Origin: Rhizobium leucaenae USDA 9039
GTDB lineage: Bacteria; Pseudomonadota; Alphaproteobacteria; Rhizobiales; Rhizobiaceae
DNA length: 64,000 nucleotides
NCBI RefSeq assembly: GCF_000426285.1
Contig: NZ_AUFB01000015.1
Coordinates: 62,001-126,000 of the forward strand
Reading direction: 5' to 3'
A program made the translations under genes and the position numbers. Shown piece after piece: positions 1 to 8,972 of the stretch. Under the pieces are notes generated by a model. That model was not told the origin of the DNA, made no database searches, and saw only the letters and a program-made list of their open reading frames with translations. Position 1 is the stretch's first letter. Every line of letters begins with the position of its first letter.

Positions 1-518
1 ATGCGGCCGGCCAGCGCTTCCGGCGAGAAACCGCCAAAGACCACGGAATGCACCGCGCCGATGCGGGCGCAGGCGAGCATCGCATAGGCCGCCTCGGGGA
101 TCATCGGCATGTAGATGGTGACGCGATCGCCCTTTTTGACGCCGTGCTTCTTCAAGACATTTGCAAGCCGGCAGACATGCTCGTAGAGCTCGTTATAGGT
201 GATCTTCTTGTCGATATAGGGATTGTCGCCTTCCCAGATGAAGGCGACATTGTCGCCGTGCTTCTTCAGATGACGGTCGATGCAATTGTAAGAGACGTTG
301 GTCAGCCCGTCTTCGAACCATTTGATCGAGACTTTGCCGGTGAAAGACGTGTTCTTGACCTTGGTATAAGGCTTGAACCAGTCGATCCGCTGGCCATGTT
401 TGCCCCAGAACTTGTCGGGATCCTCGACGCTCTGCTTGTACCATTTCTGATATTTCGCCGCATCGATCAAAGCGTGTGCTTTAACCGGCTTTGTGACCGG
501 ATGAATCTTTTCCGACAT
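1..518 (-). CDS. acs: acetyl-CoA synthetase, N-terminal part (cut by window edge)
   Basis: The minus-strand frame opens with an ATG at 516-518 and runs without a stop to base 1, giving about 172 residues. It begins MSEKIHPVTKPVKAHALID and includes the family stretches KFWGKHGQRIDWFKPY, VSYNCIDRHLKKHGDNVAFI, RLANVLKKHGVKKGDRVTIY and ARIGAVHSVVFGGFSPEAL, which are typical of the N-terminal part of AMP-forming acetyl-CoA synthetase. That enzyme activates acetate with ATP and CoA in the cytoplasm. A strong ribosome site (GAGGAGG) lies just before the ATG. The gene is divergent from trcR, with a 222-bp gap that must hold both promoters. The catalytic C-terminal half lies outside the window. The family call is firm from the N-terminus alone. 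Confidence 0.93.
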   Translation of the reverse strand, partial: MSEKIHPVTKPVKAHALIDAAKYQKWYKQSVEDPDKFWGKHGQRIDWFKPYTKVKNTSFTGKVSIKWFEDGLTNVSYNCIDRHLKKHGDNVAFIWEGDNPYIDKKITYNELYEHVCRLANVLKKHGVKKGDRVTIYMPMIPEAAYAMLACARIGAVHSVVFGGFSPEALAGR

Positions 519-740
519 GATTTCCTCCTCAACCTTGGCACCCTCCGTCGAGATCACGGGTGCTCATTCCAAGCAATCAATAGCAGCTCAAGTTACGACA
601 GCAATTAGACAAAGCGCATTTCATCGGCAAAGAATTGCAATTCCGCAACGCTGCGGTTATATAGGGCCATATTTCCCGGACAATGTGGTGTTACACCCCG
701 GACCGCGACACCGGCGCGGACTGACAGAAGGACTATATCC

Positions 741-1448
741 ATGGCTCAACAATTGCTCATGCCGAAGGCAACAGCCATCTGGCTTGTCGACAATACGGCC
801 TTGTCGTTCGACCAGATTGCACAGTTCTGCAAGCTGCATCCGCTCGAAGTCAAGGCCATTGCCGATGGCGAAGCCGCCCAGGGCATCAAGGGCCTCGACC
901 CGATTGCCACCGGCCAGCTCTCCCGCGACGAAATCGCCCGCGCCGAAGCCAATCCGAACCACAAGCTGAAGATTTCCGAACCGAAGGTTCGCGTGCCGGA
1001 ATCCAAGCGCCGCGGCCCGCGCTATACGCCGGTTTCCAAGCGCCAGGATCGTCCGAACGCCATTCTCTGGCTGGTGCGCAATCATCCGGAACTGAAGGAC
1101 GCACAGATTTCCCGACTCGTCGGCACCACCAAGTCCACCATCGAACAGATTCGCGACCGTACGCACTGGAACTCGACGAACCTCACGCCGATGGATCCGG
1201 TGACCCTCGGCCTCTGCAGCCAGATCGACCTCGACATGGAAGTCGAAAAGGCCTCCAAGGGCCGTCCGCTGCCGACCGCCGCCGAACTCGGCGCAACGCT
1301 GCAGCCGGCCCAGGAAACCGAGAAGCTCGGCTTCAGCTATGACCGCGACGACGAGAAGGAAAAGGAAATCGACGCCGACGCCGTCTTCGCCAAGCTGAAG
1401 TCGCTGAAGTCCACCACGCCGGACGATGACGACGACGACCGCTACTAA
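741..1448 (+). CDS. trcR: cell cycle transcriptional regulator TrcR (DUF1013 family)
   Basis: A 235-residue protein starting MAQQLLMPKATAIWLVDNT. It matches the alphaproteobacterial DUF1013 family, whose members are annotated as the cell-cycle transcriptional regulator TrcR. Residues about 10-50 (SFDQIAQFCKLHPLEVKAIADG) and about 105-140 (NAILWLVRNHPELKDAQISR, then a TTKSTIEQIRDR helix) look like two helix-turn-helix-type units. The C-terminus is very acidic and ends in a run of aspartates (DDDDDDRY). The gene stands alone, divergent from acs and followed by an intrinsic terminator at 1473. Family membership is confident. The regulatory role is taken from the family name, not from this sequence. 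Confidence 0.85.
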   Translation: MAQQLLMPKATAIWLVDNTALSFDQIAQFCKLHPLEVKAIADGEAAQGIKGLDPIATGQLSRDEIARAEANPNHKLKISEPKVRVPESKRRGPRYTPVSKRQDRPNAILWLVRNHPELKDAQISRLVGTTKSTIEQIRDRTHWNSTNLTPMDPVTLGLCSQIDLDMEVEKASKGRPLPTAAELGATLQPAQETEKLGFSYDRDDEKEKEIDADAVFAKLKSLKSTTPDDDDDDRY

Positions 1449-1472
1449 GAGACGATCGATCCTATGATTCGA

Positions 1473-1498
1473 AGCCCCGGTGAGAGCCGGGGTTTTTC
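1473..1498 (+). terminator. intrinsic terminator of trcR
   Basis: GCCCCGG and CCGGGG arms with a short TGAGAG-type loop are followed by TTTTT. The hairpin begins about 25 bp after the trcR stop. Confidence 0.8.
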
Positions 1499-1612
1499 AT
1501 ATCGGACTATGGCAATGCTTCTGATCCATCTTGCTGCGTCCTTATGCAGCGAGGACAACCTATGAGGCATTGTATATGCTCTCGCTGCACAATCACGCGA
1601 GATGAACCTGCA

Positions 1613-2028
1613 ATGTCGATCTTGGCCATCGGATACTACAACTACGCGTCCGGTTTGCTGACCGCCATGGTGGCCGCATTGCTGACAAGACGGAGGGTCC
1701 TGCAAGGGCGTTTTGGAAAATTCGCCGTATTCGAGCACATCATACTGCCGGCTATCTTTGTTATAGCTGGTATCGTCATCAGCTCGCTTGTCGAATCGAC
1801 AAGGTTACCGTCACCGGCATCATTTTCACATTGTCAGTTTATCTATTGGCCATGCTGTTCTTCTTCGGGCTACACCTGTTCATAGCGGGTGCATTTCTCG
1901 CCTATGCCTTCATCACCTCCTGGGAACAGATAGCACAGATTGCGGCCGCCTCCTTCGTCGGCGTAACGATAGGAAACATGATTGGCTTTGGATTGGGATC
2001 CCGGGCACGAACGGCGGCGGCACGATAG
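1613..2028 (+). pseudogene. frameshifted small membrane protein gene (unknown family)
   Basis: Two overlapping plus-strand frames read as one membrane protein of about 138 residues. The first starts at ATG 1613 (MSILAIGYYNYASGLLTAMV) and contains a hydrophobic stretch (ILPAIFVIAGIVISSLVES). Around 1793-1800 the hydrophobic continuation moves to the next frame: IDKVTVTGIIFTLSVYLLAM, then LFFFGLHLFIAGAFLAYAFI, ending ...GFGLGSRARTAAAR at 2028. A one-base deletion (or two-base insertion) near 1795 would explain this. Together the halves would give three or four membrane segments. I do not recognise the family. It could be a true pseudogene, a sequencing error, or two unrelated short frames. The rest of 1499-2067 holds nothing else I can support. 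Confidence 0.5.
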
Positions 2029-2067
2029 CGGAACCGCATACCGACTTTTTTGGCTTTAACAGCGGAT

Positions 2068-2727
2068 CTACCGCGCCCCGAAAATCGCCGACCCAACGCG
2101 AACGCTGGTGGCACCGAATGCCACGGCAATCTCATAGTCGCTCGACATGCCCATGGAGAGATTTTCAACGCCAGCCTTGGCTGCGAGCTTGGCGAGCAGC
2201 GCGAAATGCGGCCCCGGATTCTCATCCGCTGGCGGAATGCACATCAGACCCTCGATGGAAAGTCCAAGCTCCTTCCGGCAGAAATCGACGAAGGCGATCG
2301 TATCGTCAGGCGCAATCCCGGCCTTTTGCGGCTCCAGTCCGGTATTCACCTGCACATAAAGCCTCAGCACCTTGCCCTGACGTTTCATCTCGTCGGCCAG
2401 GGAGCGGGCGATCTTTTCGCGGTCGACCGTTTCGATGACATCGAACAACGCCACCGCATCAGCCGCCTTGTTCGATTGTAGCGGCCCGATCAGATGAAGC
2501 TCGATGCCCGGTGTTTCAGCCTTCAATTCAGGCCACTTGCCCTGGCTCTCCTGCACGCGATTTTCGCCAAACACCCGCTGGCCGGCCAAAATCGCAGGAC
2601 GGATTGCTTCAGCATCGAACGTCTTGGAAACGGCGACGAGCTGCGCAGCACCCGCCGGCCGGCCCGCTTGACGCTCCGCTGCCGCGATATGGGCACGAAC
2701 CGCGTTCAATCGCTCTTGAAGTTCCAT
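2068..2727 (-). CDS. yggS: YggS family pyridoxal 5'-phosphate homeostasis protein
   Basis: A 219-residue PLP-binding TIM-barrel protein of the YggS/PLPBP family, which buffers cytoplasmic PLP and affects amino-acid metabolism. The lysine expected to bind PLP is K35 in LVAVSKTF. Other family motifs are VFGENRVQES, HLIGPLQSNKA, YVQVNTGLEPQKAG, GLMCIPP and LSMGMSSDYEIAVAFGATSV ending VRVGSAIFGAR. The start is set at ATG 2725-2727, just after a GAGGCGAAAAG ribosome site. A longer in-frame extension to 2829 lacks family similarity and was not used. The gene is divergent from leuS. Confidence 0.94.
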   Translation of the reverse strand: MELQERLNAVRAHIAAAERQAGRPAGAAQLVAVSKTFDAEAIRPAILAGQRVFGENRVQESQGKWPELKAETPGIELHLIGPLQSNKAADAVALFDVIETVDREKIARSLADEMKRQGKVLRLYVQVNTGLEPQKAGIAPDDTIAFVDFCRKELGLSIEGLMCIPPADENPGPHFALLAKLAAKAGVENLSMGMSSDYEIAVAFGATSVRVGSAIFGAR

Positions 2728-2927
2728 CTTTTCGCCTCGATATTTGCGACTGTTCCTGACACTTTGCAGTAATGAGGCAGTCGGCCTTTGCCAAGGGCCG
2801 ATGCCACGGAATCCGGCTTTGCTTTGCAAGATAAGGCACTTGCCACACCCACTAAACTTGACGCTTGGTTGGTTTCGTGATGAAGGTCACGGCCAACTCC
2901 CCATGATTTTCCGGAATACAAGATCAG

Positions 2928-5558
2928 ATGGCTACCGAACGTTATAATCCGCGCGATGCCGAGCCTCGCTGGCAGCAGAAATGGAACGAGGATAAGGTCT
3001 TCCTCACCGACAACGCCGATCCGCGCGAGAAATATTACGTCCTCGAGATGTTCCCCTATCCGTCGGGCCGCATCCACATGGGCCACGTGCGCAACTACGC
3101 CATGGGCGACGTCGTCGCCCGCTACAAGCGCGCCCGTGGCTACAACGTCCTGCATCCCATGGGCTGGGACGCCTTCGGCATGCCGGCGGAAAACGCCGCC
3201 CGCGACAACAAGGTGCATCCGAAGGAATGGACCTACCAGAACATCGCGTCGATGAAGGCTCAGTTGAAGGCCATGGGCCTGTCGCTGGACTGGAGCCGCG
3301 AATTCGCTACCTGCGATGTCGATTATTACCATCGCCAGCAGATGCTCTTCATCGACATGATGGAGAGGGACCTGGTCTACCGCAAGAAGTCCAAGGTCAA
3401 TTGGGACCCGGTCGACAACACCGTGCTTGCCAACGAGCAGGTCATCGACGGCCGCGGCTGGCGCTCCGGCGCGTTGGTCGAACAGCGCGAACTGACGCAA
3501 TGGTTCTTCAAGATCACCGAATTCAGCCAGGAACTGCTGGACGCGCTGGATACGCTTGACCATTGGCCGGAAAAAGTACGGCTGATGCAGAAGAACTGGA
3601 TCGGCCGTTCCGAAGGCCTGACGATCCGCTGGGAGATCGTACCGGAAACCTCGCCGAATTCCGACCGTGAGATCACCGTCTATACGACTCGTCCGGATAC
3701 GCTTTTCGGCGCCTCCTTCCTGGCGATTTCGGCCGACCACCCGCTGGCGAGGGAAGCCGCGGCAGTGAATCCGGCTATCGATGCTTTCTGCGAAGAATGC
3801 CGCCGCGCCGGCACCTCGCTTGCAGCACTTGAGACCGCCGAGAAGAAGGGCATGGATACGGGTATCCGCGTCCGCCATCCGCTCGACCCGTCCTGGGAGC
3901 TGCCGGTCTATATCGCCAATTTCGTGCTGATGGACTATGGCACCGGCGCCATCTTCGGCTGCCCCTCCGGTGACCAGCGCGACCTGGATTTCGCCCGCAA
4001 ATATGGCCTGCCGGTCGTGCCCGTCGTCATGCCGAGGGATGGTGACGCAGCCAGCTTCAGCATTGGCGATGTCGCCTATGATGGCGACGGCGTCATGATC
4101 AACTCCCGCTTTCTCGACGGCATGAGCATCGAAGACGCTTTTGAGACGGTCGCGACGAAGTTGTCGGCGACAAGCCTCGGCAATGCGCCGCAGGCCGAAC
4201 GCAAGGTGAATTTCCGCCTGCGCGACTGGGGCATTTCCCGCCAGCGCTATTGGGGCTGCCCGATCCCCGTGATTCACTGCGAGGATTGCGGCGTGCTGGC
4301 GGTGCCGAAGCAGGATCTGCCGGTCAAGCTGCCGGATGACGTCACTTTCGATCAGCCCGGCAACCCGCTCGACCGCCATCCGACATGGCGGCATGTCGCC
4401 TGCCCGCATTGCGGCAAGGATGCCCGCCGCGAAACCGACACCATGGATACCTTCGTCGATTCGAGCTGGTATTACACGCGATTTACCGCACCATGGGAAA
4501 ACGAACCGACCGACAAGGCCGCAGCCGATCGCTGGCTACCCGTCGATCAATATATCGGCGGCATCGAGCATGCGATCCTGCATCTGCTCTATTCCCGCTT
4601 CTTTACCCGCGCCATGCGCGAGACAGGCCATGTCGAGGCGAAGGAACCCTTCAAGGGCTTGTTCACGCAGGGCATGGTGGTTCATGAGACCTATAGCCGC
4701 GGCCATGGCCTGACGCGCGAATGGGTATCGCCGGCTGACATCCGCATCGAGGAAACCGACGGTCAACGGCGCGCGACATTGCTGTCGACCGGCGAAGAGA
4801 TTGCCATCGGCGCCATCGAAAAGATGTCGAAGTCGAAGAAGAACGTCGTCGATCCCGACGATATTATCGCCTCCTACGGCGCTGATACGGCCCGTTTTTT
4901 CGTGCTGTCCGATTCGCCGCCCGATCGTGACGTGATCTGGTCGGAAGCAGGCGTCGAAGGCGCGCATCGTTTCACGCAACGCATGTGGCGCCTGGTGTCG
5001 GAAGCGGCAGAGGCTTTGAAAGCCGTTGATTCGGCTCCGGCCAAGGAAGGTGAAGCGCTGGCGATTTCACAGGTCGCACACCGCACGCTAAAGGCGGTGC
5101 AGGGCGATTACGATAAGCTCGCCTTCAACAAGGCCGTCGCGCGCATCTACGAATTCGTCAACGCACTGGCTGCGCCGCTTGCCAAGGTTGCCGCTGGCGA
5201 CACGGACGCCGGCTACCGTTCCGCGGTCCGTGAGGCGGTCGAGATCCTCATCGCCCTGGTCGCGCCGATCACGCCGCATCTGGCCGAGGAATGTTCGGCA
5301 GCGCTCGGCAACACGCATCTGGTCGCTACGAGCGCCTGGCCGAGCTGTGACGAAGTGCTCGTCATCGAGAATGACATTGTCTATCCGGTGCAGATCAACG
5401 GCAAGAAGCGCGCCGAATTGACAATTGCGCGCGATGCAGATCAGAATGCCGTGCAAGAGGCTGTACTCGCCCTGGATGCCGTCGGAAGCGCATTGAATGG
5501 TCAGGCGCCAAAGAAGATCATCGTCGTTCCACAGAGGATCGTGAACATTGTCGTCTGA
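2928..5558 (+). CDS. leuS: leucine--tRNA ligase
   Basis: An 876-residue class I aminoacyl-tRNA synthetase that charges tRNA-Leu. The HIGH-type motif appears as PYPSGRIHMGHVRNYAMGD near residues 42-60 and the KMSKS loop as IEKMSKSKKNVVDPDDII near residue 632. Between them lies the CP1 editing domain (TTRPDTLFGASFLAISADHP, then MDYGTGAIFGCP) and the DWGISRQRYWGCPIP segment. The C-terminal anticodon-binding region ends VPQRIVNIVV. The length is normal for bacterial LeuRS. It overlaps the lptE start by 11 bp, so the two are probably cotranscribed with holA. Confidence 0.97.
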   Translation: MATERYNPRDAEPRWQQKWNEDKVFLTDNADPREKYYVLEMFPYPSGRIHMGHVRNYAMGDVVARYKRARGYNVLHPMGWDAFGMPAENAARDNKVHPKEWTYQNIASMKAQLKAMGLSLDWSREFATCDVDYYHRQQMLFIDMMERDLVYRKKSKVNWDPVDNTVLANEQVIDGRGWRSGALVEQRELTQWFFKITEFSQELLDALDTLDHWPEKVRLMQKNWIGRSEGLTIRWEIVPETSPNSDREITVYTTRPDTLFGASFLAISADHPLAREAAAVNPAIDAFCEECRRAGTSLAALETAEKKGMDTGIRVRHPLDPSWELPVYIANFVLMDYGTGAIFGCPSGDQRDLDFARKYGLPVVPVVMPRDGDAASFSIGDVAYDGDGVMINSRFLDGMSIEDAFETVATKLSATSLGNAPQAERKVNFRLRDWGISRQRYWGCPIPVIHCEDCGVLAVPKQDLPVKLPDDVTFDQPGNPLDRHPTWRHVACPHCGKDARRETDTMDTFVDSSWYYTRFTAPWENEPTDKAAADRWLPVDQYIGGIEHAILHLLYSRFFTRAMRETGHVEAKEPFKGLFTQGMVVHETYSRGHGLTREWVSPADIRIEETDGQRRATLLSTGEEIAIGAIEKMSKSKKNVVDPDDIIASYGADTARFFVLSDSPPDRDVIWSEAGVEGAHRFTQRMWRLVSEAAEALKAVDSAPAKEGEALAISQVAHRTLKAVQGDYDKLAFNKAVARIYEFVNALAAPLAKVAAGDTDAGYRSAVREAVEILIALVAPITPHLAEECSAALGNTHLVATSAWPSCDEVLVIENDIVYPVQINGKKRAELTIARDADQNAVQEAVLALDAVGSALNGQAPKKIIVVPQRIVNIVV

Positions 5559-6069
5559 TAATTTTTTCAAGCTCGCTCGCGCTGCAGGCGTTGCGTCTCT
5601 GGTTGCTGTTGCCGGTCTTTTGGCCTCCTGCCAGGTCCGGCCGCTTTATGCGGAAAGCACCGGCGTGACCCAAAAGCTCGCTGACGTCGCTTTTTCCGAC
5701 GCCGGCACGCGCGTCGGCCAGCAGGTCCGCAATCAATTGATCTTCATCGCCGGCCGCGGCGCCGGCGAGACCAAGACTCCGAAATATACGGTCGACCTGA
5801 GCGTCAGCTCCGGTACCGGCGGCGTTCTCTACCTTCCGTCCTCCGATACGTCAGCCGCCGGCCGTACCACGGTGACGGCATCCTTCACGCTGAAGGATGC
5901 CAGCGATGGCAAGGTTTTGAAATCCGGCAGCCGCTCTGTCACCTCGCTGGTGGATTTTCCGACCCAGGAATTCGCCAAGGCGCGGGCCATTCGCGACTCG
6001 GAAGACCGCGCGGCACGCGAAGTCGCCGAATTGGTGGGAGCCGACATCGCTGCCGCGCTCAGCCGCTGA
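5548..6069 (+). CDS. lptE: LPS assembly lipoprotein LptE
   Basis: A 173-residue outer-membrane lipoprotein. A signal peptide (residues about 9-27) ends in a lipobox, LLASC, with the acylated cysteine at C28, followed by QVRPLYAES as in LptE. LptE plugs the LptD barrel that inserts LPS in the outer membrane. The start is a TTG at 5548 inside the end of leuS, preceded by an AGAGGA ribosome site about 10 bp upstream. The leuS-lptE-holA order is widespread in proteobacteria and supports the call, since LptE sequences diverge strongly. The C-terminus (AAREVAELVGADIAAALSR) is the usual helical tail. Confidence 0.9.
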   Translation: MSSDNFFKLARAAGVASLVAVAGLLASCQVRPLYAESTGVTQKLADVAFSDAGTRVGQQVRNQLIFIAGRGAGETKTPKYTVDLSVSSGTGGVLYLPSSDTSAAGRTTVTASFTLKDASDGKVLKSGSRSVTSLVDFPTQEFAKARAIRDSEDRAAREVAELVGADIAAALSR

Positions 6070-6083
6070 TATGAGCGCGCGGC

Positions 6084-7121
6084 ATGGCGGAAATCAAATC
6101 TCACGAGTTTGACGGTTTTCTTCAGAACGCCGCGCGCAATTACCGCCTCTTTGTCATCTACGGTCCTGATCGTGGCCTCGTATCCGAGCGGGCAGGGCAG
6201 ATTGCCGGCAAGACCGGCGTCGATCTGAACGACCCTTTTTCCCTGATCAAACTCGACGTGAGCGACCTTCAGAGCGATGCGGGCCGCTTGCTCGACGAAG
6301 TCAATGCCATCGGCCTGTTCGGCGGTGAAAAGCTGGTGTGGATCCGCGGTGCCGCCAACGAAAAGTCTCTTGTCGATTCGCTGCAGATCATTGCCGACAA
6401 CCCGCCGGATTCAAGTTTTGTCATCATCGAGGCAGGCGATCTGAAAAAAGGCTCAGGCCTTCGTAAAGTAGCTGAGAGCTCCAAAGCTGTCGCAACTATT
6501 CCTTGCTATACCGACGACATTCGCGCGCTGAATAGCCTGATCGACACTGAACTGGCCAATGAAAATCTGCGCATCACGCCGGCGGCGCGGCAGGTCCTAT
6601 TGGAGTTTCTCGGCGGCGATCGTATCGCTTCGCGCAACGAGGTCCGCAAACTGGCGCTTTATTGCCGCGGGCAGGGGACGATCGAAGAGGATCACGTCAC
6701 CGATATTATAGGCGATGCCAGCGCCATTTCAGCGGACGACGCAGTGGACGCTATTCTCAAGGGCGATTCCGAGGCGTTTCTGCATGCCATGCAAAAGATC
6801 GCTTCCTCCAAGACGCCGATGTTTCTCGTCTTGCAGGGTTGCCTGCGGCAATTTCAGTTGCTGGACGTCATGCGCACGGAAATGGACGAAAAGCGCGTGC
6901 CGCCGGCACAGGTCATGCAGACTCTCGGTCGGCATCTGCACTTCCGGCGAAAACCGATCATCGAGCAGGCGCTCAAGAGCTGGACCGCCCCGGCAATCGC
7001 GCGGGAAATGAACCGATTACAGGCCGCCATTCTTCAAACGCGGCAACGCGCCAGCCTCGAAGACACGATCGCCACACAGACGTTGCTGGCGACCACGCTG
7101 CAATCGGCCCGCAAGGGCTAG
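6084..7121 (+). CDS. holA: DNA polymerase III subunit delta
   Basis: A 345-residue clamp-loader delta subunit, which opens the beta clamp during replication. The N-terminal AAA+-like domain begins MAEIKSHEFDGFLQNAARNY and contains the family stretch FVIYGPDRGLVSERAGQIAG. Later parts include LFGGEKLVWIRGA, ALNSLIDTELANENLRITPA and the HolA-type segment LLEFLGGDRIASRNEVRKLA near residues 175-195, followed by the helical collar domain. It lies 14 bp after lptE. Its TAG stop (7119-7121) is part of the end of an intergenic palindromic repeat. Confidence 0.94.
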   Translation: MAEIKSHEFDGFLQNAARNYRLFVIYGPDRGLVSERAGQIAGKTGVDLNDPFSLIKLDVSDLQSDAGRLLDEVNAIGLFGGEKLVWIRGAANEKSLVDSLQIIADNPPDSSFVIIEAGDLKKGSGLRKVAESSKAVATIPCYTDDIRALNSLIDTELANENLRITPAARQVLLEFLGGDRIASRNEVRKLALYCRGQGTIEEDHVTDIIGDASAISADDAVDAILKGDSEAFLHAMQKIASSKTPMFLVLQGCLRQFQLLDVMRTEMDEKRVPPAQVMQTLGRHLHFRRKPIIEQALKSWTAPAIAREMNRLQAAILQTRQRASLEDTIATQTLLATTLQSARKG

Positions 7122-7225
7122 AGCATCCCGCTTTCAGGCGGCATCACCTGCAAGCGGATAAGATGCTCTAGATTCAAGAGAGTAGCGCGACCTTTGTGCG
7201 TTCAAATGAACGCACGGCGCTCTAG
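7119..7225. repeat. Rhizobium-type intergenic palindromic element, copy A
   Basis: Two consecutive palindromes bounded by TAGAGC-type ends. The first has TAGAGCATC (7119-7127) paired with GATGCTCTA (7162-7170), inside which CCGCTT pairs with AAGCGG and CAGG with CCTG. The second has GTGCGTTC (7196-7203) paired with GAACGCAC (7208-7215), closed by GCGCTCTA at its right end. The two-module architecture matches the copies at 53302 and 59118, although the inner sequence differs. It resembles the RIME-type elements known in Rhizobiaceae. Its first three bases form the holA stop codon. It fills the gap between the converging holA and parB and could act in termination. Confidence 0.7.
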
Positions 7226-7240
7226 CTCACGCGAAGCAGC

Positions 7241-8125
7241 TCAACGCCGCTCCAGCAAGCGGCAAATCTCTTCGAGCTGCTCCAGCGTCTTGTAGGAAAT
7301 TTTCACCTGGCCGCCGCTGCCGCGATGGTTAATCGCAACATCTAGCCCCAGCGTGTCAGATAGTGTTCTTTCCAACGCCAGCGTATCGGAATCCTTCTCA
7401 TTCTTGCGGGCGCTTGCAGGACGAGGATCGTTTTGCGCCTTGATATCGTTCTGGGCCAGCCGCTCGGCGTCACGCACCGACATGCCCTTGGAAACGATGG
7501 TGCGGGCAAGTGCCGCCGGATCGGAGGTCGAAACCAACGCGCGCGCATGGCCGGCCGAAAGGCTGCCGCCGGCGAGCATGTCGCGAACCGGCTCCGGTAG
7601 CTTCAGCAGGCGCAGGGAATTGGCGACATGACTGCGGCTTTTGCCGATGATCTCGCCAAGGTCATTTTGCGTATAGCCGTGCTCGGCAATCAATTGCTCG
7701 TAGCCCAGCGCTTCTTCCAGGGGATTGAGATCGGCGCGCTGAACATTTTCGACAATGGCGATTTCCAGAGCGGTTTTATCATCGACATCGCGCACAATAA
7801 CCGGAATTTCGATTAGGCCGGCCAGTTGCGCCGCCCGCCAACGCCTTTCGCCGGCTATAATTTCATAGCGATCGACCGAGACCGTGCGCACGACCACCGG
7901 CTGAACGATGCCGTGCTGCCGGATAGAGCTGGCGAGATCGTGCAGCTCGGTTTCGTCGAAATAGCGACGGGGGTTCTTCGGATTGCGACTGATGAATTCG
8001 ATCGGCACCAGTCGATCCGGATTGACGCTTGCCCTTCCGGCATCCACCGGCGTCGGCTGGTCCATCTCCCCGATGAGAGCTGCCAAGCCGCGACCAAGGC
8101 GCCGTTTCGAAAGATCATCATTCAT
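7241..8125 (-). CDS. parB: chromosome partitioning protein ParB
   Basis: A 294-residue parS-binding CTPase that spreads on DNA around oriC and works with ParA. It begins MNDDLSKRRLGRGLAALIGE, the basic N-terminal motif contacted by ParA. The ParB/Srx domain follows (SRNPKNPRRYFDETELHDLA, IRQHGIVQPVVVR, then AGERRWRAAQLAGL with the GERR nucleotide motif). Next come ENVQRADLNPLEEA, the helix-turn-helix (QNDLGEIIGKSRSHVANSLR) and a C-terminal dimerisation part. A GTG at 8135-8137 would add four residues; ATG 8123-8125 is preferred from family N-termini and the GGAG site. Four consensus-like parS sites lie within 10 kb. Confidence 0.96.
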   Translation of the reverse strand: MNDDLSKRRLGRGLAALIGEMDQPTPVDAGRASVNPDRLVPIEFISRNPKNPRRYFDETELHDLASSIRQHGIVQPVVVRTVSVDRYEIIAGERRWRAAQLAGLIEIPVIVRDVDDKTALEIAIVENVQRADLNPLEEALGYEQLIAEHGYTQNDLGEIIGKSRSHVANSLRLLKLPEPVRDMLAGGSLSAGHARALVSTSDPAALARTIVSKGMSVRDAERLAQNDIKAQNDPRPASARKNEKDSDTLALERTLSDTLGLDVAINHRGSGGQVKISYKTLEQLEEICRLLERR

Positions 8126-8155
8126 CGCAATACTCACTCCAGAACAAATAGTGAA

Positions 8156-8953
8156 TCAAGCAGCCGCTTTGCGCTGCCGCTCCCGCTGGATCACTTCGGA
8201 AGCGAGTTGCAGATAGGCTTGGCTGCCGGCGCATTTCAGATCGTAAAGGATCGCGGGCTTGCCGTAAGAGGGCGCTTCGGACACGCGAACATTGCGCGGG
8301 ATCAACGTGTGGTAGACCTTCTCGCCTAAATGCGTCCGCACATCGTTGACGACCTGTTGCGCAAGATTGTTGCGGGAATCAAACATGGTTAAGACAATCC
8401 CCTGAATATCGAGCAGAGGATTAACGGTGCGACGCACCTGGTCGACCGTTTCCAGCAATTGGCTAAGACCTTCCAGCGCGAAGAATTCGCACTGCAGCGG
8501 CACCAGAACCGAATGGGCGGCCGCCATGGCATTCATGGTCAATAGATTGAACGACGGCGGGCAATCGACCAGGATGTAGGAAAAAGCAGTGGCGCCCGCG
8601 CCATTGAGGGCGCGACGCAGCCGAAAAACCCGGTCGGACTGCTGGGCAATTTCCATCTCAATACCAAGCAGATCCATCGTCGAAGGAACGATGTAGAGAT
8701 TGGGAACAGCCGTCTCCTGAACCGTATCGAGGATCGTATGGGTCCCAACCAGAAGGTCATAGGACGATAGCTTTCGATCCCGCCGTTCGATCCCCAAGCC
8801 GGTGCTGGCGTTGCCTTGAGGATCGAGATCGACGATCAGGACGCGTTCACCGATAGCGGCCAGCGCCGTGGCCAAGTTGATCGCAGTGGTTGTCTTACCA
8901 ACACCGCCCTTTTGATTTGCGATAGTAATAATCCGGTTTCGCTCGCCGATCAT
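8156..8953 (-). CDS. parA: chromosome partitioning ATPase ParA
   Basis: A 265-residue Walker-type ATPase of the ParA/Soj family, which forms the nucleoid gradient that moves ParB-parS complexes. The deviant Walker A motif is ANQKGGVGKTTTAINLATAL near residues 12-31, Walker A' is DLDPQGNASTGLG and Walker B is ILVDCPPSFNLLTMNA. It ends ASEVIQRERQRKAAA. The start MIGERNRIITIANQKGG is standard. It sits 30 bp upstream of parB and 19 bp downstream of rsmG on the same strand, the conserved ori-proximal order. Confidence 0.97.
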   Translation of the reverse strand: MIGERNRIITIANQKGGVGKTTTAINLATALAAIGERVLIVDLDPQGNASTGLGIERRDRKLSSYDLLVGTHTILDTVQETAVPNLYIVPSTMDLLGIEMEIAQQSDRVFRLRRALNGAGATAFSYILVDCPPSFNLLTMNAMAAAHSVLVPLQCEFFALEGLSQLLETVDQVRRTVNPLLDIQGIVLTMFDSRNNLAQQVVNDVRTHLGEKVYHTLIPRNVRVSEAPSYGKPAILYDLKCAGSQAYLQLASEVIQRERQRKAAA

Positions 8954-8972
8954 TGCCGCATATCCATTATGG

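Noticed and set aside
1788..2438. 216-residue plus-strand frame over yggS
   Set aside because: Arg/Pro/Ser/His-rich translation, overlaps yggS in antisense and lacks any family feature.
2706..4409. 567-residue open frame antisense to leuS
   Set aside because: It lies opposite a certain leuS gene, has low-complexity Ala/Arg/Asp/His/Val composition typical of antisense frames in GC-rich genes, and shows no motif.
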